The translations under genes were made by a program, and so were the position numbers. A DNA stretch of 9,200 nucleotides from JBMNTQ01 sp050945815 (GTDB lineage Bacteria > Bacillota > Clostridia > Christensenellales > JBMNTQ01): contig JBMNTQ010000074.1 of the NCBI GenBank assembly GCA_050945815.1, forward strand, positions 1 through 9,200, given 5' to 3'. Of the stretch, positions 1-6,129 are shown piece after piece; the first letter of the stretch is position 1, and each line of letters opens with the position of its first letter. Below the pieces are notes generated by a model. It was not told the origin of the DNA, did no database searches, and was given only the letters and a program-made list of their open reading frames with translations.

Positions 1-2359
1 CATCCTTTGCGTATTTGTCAGCGCCGATTGTCGCAGCGTATTCTTTTGTCAAAACCGCCCCGCCGACAACAACTTTGCACCACGGGGCTTTTTCCCGCAA
101 AAGCTTAATTGTTTTTTCCATGGCGGGCACGGTGGTGGTCATAAGCGCCGAAAGTCCCGCAAGGGGAGCTTTATGCTCAATAACCGCATCGACAACCGTT
201 TGAGCGGGTACGTCTTTGCCCAAGTCGATAACGTTGAAGCCGTAATTCGAAAGCAAGAGTTTTACAATATTTTTCCCGATATCGTGTATATCACCCTCCA
301 CGGTGGCAATAACAAAGCGGCCTTTGTCGGAGGGCGCATTGCCGGACATGGCGGTAAACTCCTTAATTTTTTCAAAGGAGCTTTTTGCGGCTTCGGCGCT
401 CATTAAGAGCTGCGGCAGATACAGAGTTTTGTTTTCAAATCCCACTCCCACGGTGTTGAGCGCAGGGATAATCTCGTTGTTGACAATATCCAAGTAGTGC
501 ATGGTTTTAAGCAAGTCCTTGGTATGCTCGCCCGCCTTGTCCTTAAGGCCTTTGATTATCGAGTGTTGAAGCTTGGATGCAATTTCTGTCTCACTTACTT
601 CTTTTTTTGCAGTCAAAGGCTCGCCTGCAAGAGTGAAGGAATCAGCCGCGGCAATGTATTTTTCACAGTTTTCATCAAGACCTGAAAGCGCCTTATAGCT
701 GTAATATACCTTCATCATATCGACGGAATGCGGATTCATAATTGCCGCGCTGAGCCCTTTTGATAAGCTGAGCGCAAAGAAGGTGCTGTTCACCGCGTCC
801 CTGTTGGGTAGGCCGAAGGAAACATTGGAAATACCCAAAGATGTGTGACAGCCAAGCTCATTTCTTATTCGCTCAAGGGTTTCAAGCGTCACCTTTGCGG
901 CTGAACTGTCTGCGCTTATCGTCATTGCCAGCGGGTCGAAAACAATGTCTTTTTTACTTATTCCGTAGGTTTCGGCAACTTCCAGAATCTTTTTTGCAAT
1001 TTCAACTCTTCCGGAAGCGGTCTCGGGTATGCCGTTATCATCAAGAGTTAAAGCAACCGCCACGCCGCCGTATTTCTTCACAAGCGGAAAGACGGCTTTC
1101 ATGCTTTCCTCTTTGCCGTTAACGGAGTTTATCATCGCTTTGCCGTTATATTTGCGAAGCGCCGCCTCCATTGCGTCTATGTTTGCCGTGTCTATTTGTA
1201 AGGGAAGATCGGAAACAGACTGCAGCTCCAAAATGCTGTTTTCGAGCATTTTCACTTCGTCGATTCCGGGTATGCCCACATTGACGTCAAGTATGTCAAC
1301 GCCCATTTCCTGCTGTTTAATTCCCTCATTTAAAATGTAGTCCATATCGTTGTCTAAAAGCGCCTGCTTAAAAAGCTTTTTCCCGGTGGGATTTATGCGC
1401 TCTCCGATAAGGATAGGCGCATCACCGAAGCTTACGGCGCGGCTGTATGATGAAACAAGAGTCAGGTTTTTGTCATATACAGGCAGCGGCGGAAGCTCTC
1501 TGGTTTTTAAACTGAGCGCCTTTATGTATTCGGGTGTTGTGCCACAGCAGCCGCCGAAAACTCGAAGCCCTTTTTTAACAAGCGCCGCCACATCTTCGGC
1601 AAACTCCTCTTCTCCCACATCAAAAACAGTGTTGCCATCGACTATTTTAGGAAGGCCGGCATTGGGTTTTAAGACTACGGGAACCGAAGAAAACTTGAGC
1701 ATTTCTTCGGCAACGCCTGCAAGCTGCTTAGGTCCGAAGGAGCAGTTGGCGCCGATGGCATCCGCCCCCATGCCCTCAAGCAAAGTGACCATTGCGGCGG
1801 GAGAGGCGCCTGTCATGAGCTTTCCGTCCTCGCCGTAGGCATTTGTAACAATAACGGGAAGCTCGCAGTTTTCCTTCACGGCAAGCAGCGCGGCCTTTGT
1901 CTCGTAAGAATCGTTCATGGTCTCTACCAGAACAAGCTCGGCCCCGTACTTAACGCCGAACTTTACCGCCTGTGAAAAAGCGGCAACGGCATCCTCAAAA
2001 TCAAGGTCTCCGAGCGGTTTTAACATTTTGCCGGAGGGCCCGATATCAAGAGCTATAAACTTATTTTCCTGAGAAGCGCTCATTTCCCTTGCCGCTTTTG
2101 CGTTTTCCATGGCGGCTTTTATAATGGCTTCGAGCTCTTCTGCATCAAAATTTAATAAATTTGCTCCGAAAGTGTTTGTGCAGACAACATTGCAGCCGGC
2201 ATCAAAATATTGCCTATGAATGTCTGTTATGATGTCGGGACGGGTGATATTCCACCTTTCCGGCTTTTCCCCGGGCTTTAAGCCCTGTTTCTGTAAATAC
2301 GTGCCCATTCCACCATCAAGGCAGACATTATTTGTTTTTAAAAACTCCGAAAATTTCAA
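1..2359 (-). CDS. metH: Cobalamin-dependent methionine synthase, core type (3' end beyond window edge)
   Basis: Transfers a methyl group from 5-methyltetrahydrofolate to homocysteine through cobalamin, in the cytoplasm. 786 codons are visible. Homocysteine-binding domain, about residues 1-290: DGGMGT near the N-terminus and zinc ligands C206 (GANC) and C271/C272 (GGCCGT). Pterin-binding domain, about 310-560: GERINPTG at 319-326 and DVN at 358-360. Four-helix cap, about 570-665, with LPQLLMSAEA. B12-binding Rossmann domain from about 680: DIHDIG at 690-695, where H692 is the lower axial cobalt ligand, then a GLSALMTTT stretch. The reading frame is open to the edge, at a GADKYAKD sequence that in core MetH proteins lies close to the C-terminus, so about 10-20 residues are probably missing. 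A fused reactivation domain would have to lie outside the window; the separate gene just upstream suggests there is none. The start is taken as TTG (see ribosome binding site). Last gene of the visible operon. Confidence 0.96.
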   Translation of the reverse strand, partial: MKFSEFLKTNNVCLDGGMGTYLQKQGLKPGEKPERWNITRPDIITDIHRQYFDAGCNVVCTNTFGANLLNFDAEELEAIIKAAMENAKAAREMSASQENKFIALDIGPSGKMLKPLGDLDFEDAVAAFSQAVKFGVKYGAELVLVETMNDSYETKAALLAVKENCELPVIVTNAYGEDGKLMTGASPAAMVTLLEGMGADAIGANCSFGPKQLAGVAEEMLKFSSVPVVLKPNAGLPKIVDGNTVFDVGEEEFAEDVAALVKKGLRVFGGCCGTTPEYIKALSLKTRELPPLPVYDKNLTLVSSYSRAVSFGDAPILIGERINPTGKKLFKQALLDNDMDYILNEGIKQQEMGVDILDVNVGIPGIDEVKMLENSILELQSVSDLPLQIDTANIDAMEAALRKYNGKAMINSVNGKEESMKAVFPLVKKYGGVAVALTLDDNGIPETASGRVEIAKKILEVAETYGISKKDIVFDPLAMTISADSSAAKVTLETLERIRNELGCHTSLGISNVSFGLPNRDAVNSTFFALSLSKGLSAAIMNPHSVDMMKVYYSYKALSGLDENCEKYIAAADSFTLAGEPLTAKKEVSETEIASKLQHSIIKGLKDKAGEHTKDLLKTMHYLDIVNNEIIPALNTVGVGFENKTLYLPQLLMSAEAAKSSFEKIKEFTAMSGNAPSDKGRFVIATVEGDIHDIGKNIVKLLLSNYGFNVIDLGKDVPAQTVVDAVIEHKAPLAGLSALMTTTVPAMEKTIKLLREKAPWCKVVVGGAVLTKEYAATIGADKYAKD

Positions 2360-2369
2360 AAGCAGTCAT

Positions 2370-2377
2370 TCCTTTCT
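2370..2377 (-). promoter_or_regulatory. metH ribosome binding site that favours a TTG start
   Basis: On the minus strand AGAAAGGA precedes metH. The metH frame has an in-frame TGA at once downstream of this site, then CTG (2365), CTT and TTG (2359). The nearby ATG (2369-2367) is in another frame and stops after 13 codons. AAAGGA stands 10 nt from the TTG and 4 nt from the CTG, so TTG is preferred. The start is therefore inferred to be non-ATG. Confidence 0.6.
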
Positions 2378-2398
2378 GTCTGAGCACAACTTCCATAC

Positions 2399-3001
2399 TT
2401 AAGGCTCGCCGTTTCTGAGAATTCCGGCGAATGCGGTAACGGACTTTGAAGGGGACATAAGCAAACTGTCGTTAAGGCTCAGCCCGATCTTGCGCGGGCA
2501 GTCAAGAATCGAAAAAACATCTTTCTGCGTCATCAACGGCAAGTTTCCGTATCCGGGGCTAAAGCGCGGCTTTAAACTTACAGCGTTTTCAAGCGCATAA
2601 TCTTTGCAAAATTCATTGCACAGCGCCTCTATACGCTCGCTCCCCAAGCCATCCATTATCACTGATCTTGTCGGGGAAATTCTGCCGTACTTTGAAATAA
2701 GCCTGTCAATTCCGACGCCTATTGTTGCGGCAAATATGACTGACCTGCTGCAGCCGCTGAGGTTTTTTGCAAGTGCGGACGACTGTACTGAAAATACGCC
2801 GAAATCACATAAGTCTCCGTTTATGCTAAGCGGAAATTCTCCGTAGCACACGCTGTAGTTTAACTTATCTTCCGCCTCTTCAATGCAGGAGCAAAGCAGC
2901 TTCAGAGTTTCTTCATCCGCCGCCCTGCAGCCGGCATAGCGCAGAGCCTCTTTTTCGCGAACCGGCGGGGCCTTATATGTTTTTATAATTATCGTATTCA
3001 T
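2399..3001 (-). CDS. Stand-alone methionine synthase reactivation-domain protein
   Basis: A 200-residue protein resembling the C-terminal AdoMet-binding activation domain of large MetH enzymes. That domain reductively methylates inactive cob(II)alamin using S-adenosylmethionine. Seen here: RFSPGYG at residues 146-152, matching the Arg-x-x-x-Gly-Tyr AdoMet-binding motif; a following LPL..Q; and the C-terminal SPSKSVTAFAGI segment at 183-194, typical of clostridial members. Residues 88-100 (VIFAATIGVGIDR) also fit. It is shorter than the roughly 330-residue fused domain of E. coli MetH, as stand-alone clostridial versions usually are. No signal peptide or membrane segment is seen. Its ATG overlaps the metF stop as ATGA, implying translational coupling, and metH follows by 39 bp. 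The operon position points to MetH as partner; service of another corrinoid protein is possible but less likely. It might also be only a structural homologue, since the residues donating electrons cannot be identified. Confidence 0.87.
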   Translation of the reverse strand: MNTIIIKTYKAPPVREKEALRYAGCRAADEETLKLLCSCIEEAEDKLNYSVCYGEFPLSINGDLCDFGVFSVQSSALAKNLSGCSRSVIFAATIGVGIDRLISKYGRISPTRSVIMDGLGSERIEALCNEFCKDYALENAVSLKPRFSPGYGNLPLMTQKDVFSILDCPRKIGLSLNDSLLMSPSKSVTAFAGILRNGEP

Positions 3002-3876
3002 TTTTCCAAAATATCGGAAAGGTTACTTTGAATCTTTTGGGCAATGTCGGGTTTGTTCATGGAATAAACATGCACATTGTTAATTCCGTTTGCAAACAAA
3101 TCAATAATCTGATCGGTAGCATAGGCAATGCCGGCCTGTTTCATGGCGGCGGGGTCGCTCCCGAATTTATCAACAATGCTTTTAAACCGCTGCGGTATAG
3201 AAGAGCCCGACAGTAAAACAGCTCTTTTAATATGCCCTGCGTTTGTTATGGGCATAATTCCCGGAATGACAGGGACGGTGATTCCGGCTTCCCGTATTTT
3301 ATAGAGGAAATTATAAAAGATGTTGTTGTCAAAAAACATTTGAGATGTAAGGAACTCACATCCGGCATCAACTTTCTCTTTAAGGTGAAGAATGTCCTCT
3401 TTCTGCGTGCTGCTTTCAGGATGAACTTCAGGATAGCAGGCGCCGCCGATGCAGAAATCGTTTCCCGTTTCTTTAAGTTCACGAACAAGCTCCACAGCAT
3501 AATTGTAGTCCCAGTTCTCTCTGTCCGTGTTCTTCATACTCTTCGGAATATCGCCGCGAAGCGCCATTATATTTTGAATTCCGGCTTCTTTGATGCCTTC
3601 AATTTTTCCCTTAACCGTTTCCCTGGTAGAGGAGACACAGGTGAGATGCGCCAAAGACGGCACTCCGTAAAGCTCCTTTATAATCTTTGCGGTGTCCAAG
3701 GTGTATTGGCTGATGCCTCCGCCGGCGCCGTATGTAACACTTATAAAAGAAGGCTGCAGCGCGGCTATTTCTTTGGCAGCTTTTTTTACACTCTCAAAGG
3801 CGGTTTTGGTTTTGGGCGGAAATATCTCAAATGAGAGTGACAAGGCATCCTTTTTCAGCAGCTTGCTTATTTTCAT
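2998..3876 (-). CDS. metF: 5,10-methylenetetrahydrofolate reductase
   Basis: Reduces 5,10-methylene- to 5-methyltetrahydrofolate with an FAD cofactor, making the methyl donor for the MetH encoded in the same operon. At 292 residues it matches bacterial MetF, a single TIM barrel. Motifs: SFEIFPPK (15-22) with catalytic-type E17; SVTYGAGG (46-53); AHLTC (76-80); LRGD (106-109), the FAD-contacting Asp loop; GGACYPEVHPE (144-154); TSQMFFDN (177-184) with the substrate-contacting Gln; PGIMPI (205-210). The start is secure: AGGAGGAAAG at 3890-3881 lies 8 nt from the ATG (counting from AGGAGG). First gene of the minus-strand operon. No metV-like zinc/Cys partner gene adjoins, so this looks like methionine synthesis rather than the MetVF complex of acetogens. 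Regulation is probably at the 212-bp divergent region upstream. Confidence 0.95.
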   Translation of the reverse strand: MKISKLLKKDALSLSFEIFPPKTKTAFESVKKAAKEIAALQPSFISVTYGAGGGISQYTLDTAKIIKELYGVPSLAHLTCVSSTRETVKGKIEGIKEAGIQNIMALRGDIPKSMKNTDRENWDYNYAVELVRELKETGNDFCIGGACYPEVHPESSTQKEDILHLKEKVDAGCEFLTSQMFFDNNIFYNFLYKIREAGITVPVIPGIMPITNAGHIKRAVLLSGSSIPQRFKSIVDKFGSDPAAMKQAGIAYATDQIIDLFANGINNVHVYSMNKPDIAQKIQSNLSDILEK

Positions 3877-3918
3877 AAGTCTTTCCTCCTAAAAGTGCGT
3901 TGTAAACTCAAATAAAAG

Positions 3919-3933
3919 TTGAGAACGTCTCAA
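3919..3933. promoter_or_regulatory. Palindrome A, possible operator over the importer -35
   Basis: TTGAGA-ACG-TCTCAA, a perfect 6-bp dyad. Its core GAGAACGTCTC (3921-3931) matches palindrome B (3985-3995) at 9 of 11 positions. It covers the -35 of the plus-strand promoter. It could also act as an RNA hairpin in the metF leader. Confidence 0.5.
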
Positions 3934-3948
3934 GTCATTTGGTATAAT
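3919..3948 (+). promoter_or_regulatory. Candidate promoter of the ABC importer operon
   Basis: TTGAGA (3919-3924), an 18-bp spacer and a perfect TATAAT (3943-3948) preceded by TGG (extended -10). The predicted start is near 3955, leaving a 5' leader of about 134 nt. The -35 lies inside palindrome 3919-3933, the usual place for a repressor site. Confidence 0.6.
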
Positions 3949-3984
3949 AGATTCACCAAAAAACGCATTTTCTCCTAAAAGAAA

Positions 3985-3995
3985 GAGAAGTTCTC
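3985..3995. promoter_or_regulatory. Palindrome B, possible operator at the metF transcription start
   Basis: GAGAA-G-TTCTC, a perfect 5-bp dyad with a one-base centre, 64 bp centre to centre from palindrome A. It sits at about +1 to +11 of the predicted metF transcript. The regulator is unknown. Confidence 0.45.
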
Positions 3996-4002
3996 GTTTG
4001 AA

Positions 4003-4032
4003 ATCATAACATATTACTTGCCTGAAATGCAA
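4003..4032 (-). promoter_or_regulatory. Candidate metF operon promoter
   Basis: On the minus strand TTGCAT (4032-4027) is followed after 18 nt by TATGAT (4008-4003), with TGT directly before the -10 (extended -10). The -35 is poor (TTG only), so the extended -10 carries the case. The predicted RNA start is near 3996, giving a leader of about 120 nt. A weaker choice than the promoter on the other strand. Confidence 0.4.
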
Positions 4033-4069
4033 GAATATTCATTTTTTTATTGATTTGTTTGAATATTTT
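4032..4069 (+). repeat. AT-rich inverted repeat just before the importer ribosome binding site
   Basis: AATATTCA (4034-4041) and TGAATATT (4060-4067) form a perfect 8-bp dyad, extendable to 10 pairs with one G-U, around an 18-nt T-rich loop. It lies directly upstream of AAGGAGG at 4072-4078. It may affect translation initiation, but the stem is almost all A-U and therefore weak. Confidence 0.35.
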
Positions 4070-4088
4070 GTAAGGAGGAGTTTAAAAG

Positions 4089-5021
4089 ATGAAATACCGG
4101 AGAAAGATTGCTTTTCTTCTTGCGCTGATCCTGCTGCTGTCTCTGCTCAGCGCTTGCGGTCAAACAGCGTCAAAAAGCGAGCCGACCGACACATCGATTA
4201 CGGTCACCGATATGAAAGGACGGGAAGTTACGCTCGATGCGCCGCCGACACGCGTTGTAGTATTGACAGCTTCCGACTGTGAAATACTCTATGCCATTGG
4301 CGCCGGCGATACACTGGTGGGCAGAGGGGAATACTGTGATTATCCTTCAGAGGTACTGGATGTAGCCGCGGTGGAATCGGGAGCCAACACCAATATCGAA
4401 CAGATTATCGATCTTGAGCCGCAGCTGCTTATTATGAGCACCATGACGCAGACTGTGGAACAGGTTGCCGCTTTAGAGGCGGCCGGTATTGAGATTATTG
4501 TAACCGAAGCGCATGACATCGCAGGTGTGTACACAGCCATTGAGCTTATCGGTAAAGTGATGGCTAAGGATGACGAAGCTGCAGCCGTGATTGCCGACAT
4601 GAAGTCTACCTTTGAAAATCTTGCTGCCAAAGCCGGCGACGGCACAAAGACAGTGTATTTCGAGGTATCCCCGCTTGAATATGGCTTGTGGACTGCCGGC
4701 AGCGGTACTTTTATGAATGAGATTTGCGAGATGCTTGGCCTTAAGAACGCCTTTGATGATGTTGTCGGTTGGGGTGAAATTTCCGAAGAACAGGTTTTTG
4801 AGCGCAACCCGGACTATATTGTGACCATCTCCATGTATTTTGGCGATGGCCCCACTCCCGAAGAGGAGATTATGGCCCGCAACGGCTGGAATGAGATTAC
4901 AGCCGTGAAAAACGGAGCGATACTGAATCTCCGGAACAACGAGCTTTCCCGTCCCGCTCCCCGTCTTGCGGATGGCGCAAAGCTGATGTTCGATTTTGTC
5001 TATGGAGCAAATGCCGCATAA
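4089..5021 (+). CDS. ABC importer substrate-binding lipoprotein, probably cobalamin (BtuF-like)
   Basis: Captures the substrate outside the membrane and passes it to the permease encoded next. 310 residues. Lipoprotein signal: KYRRK, then a hydrophobic stretch (8-20) and lipobox LSAC with C23 as the lipidation site; a flexible Ser/Thr/Glu linker follows. The rest is a class III (helical-backbone, FecB/BtuF-type) binding fold: TDMKGREVTLDAPPTRVVVL (40-59); CEILYAIGAGDTLVGR (64-79) with E65, and ISEE (231-234), likely carrying the lobe glutamates that dock permease arginines; CDYP (83-86); NIEQIIDLEPQLLI; and a C-terminal LSRPAPRLADG (286-296). AAGGAGG (4072-4078) lies 10 nt from the ATG. Divergent from the B12-dependent metH operon, which favours cobalamin; the family also carries ferric siderophores and heme, and sequence alone does not settle it. 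Confidence 0.9.
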   Translation: MKYRRKIAFLLALILLLSLLSACGQTASKSEPTDTSITVTDMKGREVTLDAPPTRVVVLTASDCEILYAIGAGDTLVGRGEYCDYPSEVLDVAAVESGANTNIEQIIDLEPQLLIMSTMTQTVEQVAALEAAGIEIIVTEAHDIAGVYTAIELIGKVMAKDDEAAAVIADMKSTFENLAAKAGDGTKTVYFEVSPLEYGLWTAGSGTFMNEICEMLGLKNAFDDVVGWGEISEEQVFERNPDYIVTISMYFGDGPTPEEEIMARNGWNEITAVKNGAILNLRNNELSRPAPRLADGAKLMFDFVYGANAA

Positions 5022-5042
5022 ACGGCCGAATAATCACTTGGA

Positions 5043-5072
5043 ACAAGGGGGGTGCAAACCGCTCCCCCTTGT
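5043..5072 (+). repeat. Strong intercistronic stem-loop between binding protein and permease
   Basis: ACAAGGGGG (5043-5051) pairs perfectly with CCCCCTTGT (5064-5072), 9 bp plus a possible G-U, around a loop of 10-12 nt. No T-run follows, so it is not a classical terminator. It lies in the 70-bp gap within the operon and ends 6 nt before the permease ribosome binding site. A likely role is to protect the upstream mRNA or damp downstream expression, so that binding protein exceeds permease; this role is inferred. Confidence 0.6.
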
Positions 5073-5091
5073 CCCAATAAAGGAATCCAAT

Positions 5092-6129
5092 ATGAAACAA
5101 GAGGGCGAAAACTTCCGACTCTGGGAATATGCCGTCTTTGCGATTATCATGCTCGCTGTGTTGGTTCTCTGTGTGAGCGTGGGCAGCGTAAGCGTGCCGT
5201 TCGGAAACACGGCAACAATAATATGGAATACGATTTTCGGGCTCTCAATACCCGGCGAGATTTCTTCACCGGCCATTATTTATGCCTCTCGGCTGCCGCG
5301 GGTCATATGCGTAGCGCTGGTTGGAGCCTCCTTGTCCCTGTGCGGCGGCGCCATGCAGGGACTTCTGAAAAATCCGCTGGCCGACGGCTCCACACTCGGT
5401 GTTTCATCGGGAGCTTCGCTCGGAGCGGTCATTGCGATTGCATTCGGCATCACCATCCCGTCCCTGCCGTTTGCGGGCACAATAGTGATGGCGATACTCT
5501 TTGCCTTTTTATCTCTCATAATTATCCTCTCACTTGCCTACAAGCTGGACTGCTCCCTGTCTACAAACACGATAATCCTGATAGGCGTAATATACTCCAT
5601 GTTTGTAAGCAGCATCATGTCGCTTATCATCACCTTTGCATCCGACAAGGTGAAGCACATCACATTCTGGACAATGGGATCTCTTGCTGGCAGCAGCTAC
5701 CGGAATGCGTTGCTGCTGCTTATCACACTCATTGTATGCAGTGCGGTAATACTGTCTCAGAGCCGGGAGCTCAACGCCTTTGCAATCGGAGAGGAAAACG
5801 CCATGCACATAGGCGTAAATGTTAGGCGCGTGAAGCTTATAATACTTATCACAGTGTCGGCGCTCATAGGCGTCTGTGTGTCCATCGGCGGCACGATAGC
5901 TTTTGTGGGACTTGTGACGCCGCATATAGTGCGTATGCTCGTAGGGCCGAATCACCGCAGACTACTGCCTGCATCCTTGTTTGGCGGAGCGATATTTCTC
6001 ATGCTGGCTGACCTTCTTGCGAGGACACTCCTAAACCCGCTGGAACTTCCGATAGGGGTTGTGACATCTCTTATCGGAGCTGCTTTGTTTGTCGTCATAT
6101 TCTACAAAATAAGGAGCGCACGAGGATGA
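5092..6129 (+). CDS. ABC importer permease, FecCD/BtuC family
   Basis: Membrane channel of the importer; works as a homodimer with the binding lipoprotein and the ATPase. 345 residues from the chosen ATG, normal for the family, with about ten hydrophobic segments starting at residues 13-35. Family signatures: SRLPRV (66-71); GGAMQGLLKNPLADGSTLGV (85-104) followed by SSGASLGAV; FWTMGSL (192-198); a cytoplasmic loop GEENAMHIGVNVRRVK (233-248), which couples to the ATPase; GTIAFVGLVTPHIVRMLVG (267-285); and LELPIGVVTSLIGAALFVVIFY (317-338). An in-frame ATG at 4996 would overlap the previous gene and run through the stem-loop; ATG 5092 is preferred because AAAGGA (5079-5084) lies 7 nt before it and the hydrophobic core begins soon after. 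The stop overlaps the ATPase start as ATGA. Substrate is inferred as cobalamin from context. Confidence 0.92.
   Translation: MKQEGENFRLWEYAVFAIIMLAVLVLCVSVGSVSVPFGNTATIIWNTIFGLSIPGEISSPAIIYASRLPRVICVALVGASLSLCGGAMQGLLKNPLADGSTLGVSSGASLGAVIAIAFGITIPSLPFAGTIVMAILFAFLSLIIILSLAYKLDCSLSTNTIILIGVIYSMFVSSIMSLIITFASDKVKHITFWTMGSLAGSSYRNALLLLITLIVCSAVILSQSRELNAFAIGEENAMHIGVNVRRVKLIILITVSALIGVCVSIGGTIAFVGLVTPHIVRMLVGPNHRRLLPASLFGGAIFLMLADLLARTLLNPLELPIGVVTSLIGAALFVVIFYKIRSARG

Larger units (their letters stand above)
3881..3995 (-). promoter_or_regulatory. Foldable metF leader RNA, no known riboswitch class
   Basis: On the minus-strand RNA the segment 3971-3962 (AAAAUGCGUU) can pair with 3901-3891 (AACGCACUUUU, one bulged C), enclosing two hairpins: 3960-3955 with 3943-3938 (UUUGGU/ACCAAA) and 3933-3928 with 3924-3919 (UUGAGA/UCUCAA). 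The closing stem ends right at the metF Shine-Dalgarno sequence. CUCAA (3923-3919) can instead pair with UUGAG (3911-3907), giving an alternative fold. A CUUUCUUUU tract (3985-3977) is complementary, with G-U pairs, to the Shine-Dalgarno GGAGGAAAG. The SAM-I, T-box and cobalamin consensus elements were looked for by eye and not seen. The folding is hand-drawn and no energy was computed. Confidence 0.35.

Noticed and set aside
2328..2369. Programmed frameshift joining the decoy ATG to metH, at the T5A5 run
   Set aside because: It would need a +1 shift with no recognised signal. A TTG start explains the gene more simply.
3232..3834. 200-residue plus-strand frame opposite metF
   Set aside because: It is antisense to a clearly conserved metF, has no family motif I recognise, and lacks a convincing ribosome site.
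3877..4088. SAM-I riboswitch, T-box or cobalamin riboswitch between metF and the importer
   Set aside because: None of the conserved sequence cores could be found by eye on either strand; only ordinary inverted repeats are present.
4996..5091. Longer permease start at ATG 4996
   Set aside because: It would overlap the lipoprotein gene and translate through a strong hairpin, whereas ATG 5092 has a well-spaced AAAGGA and the normal family length.
5052..5825. 257-residue frame inside the permease gene
   Set aside because: A Cys/His/Arg-rich translation of the +1 shadow of the permease, with no domain and no ribosome site of its own.
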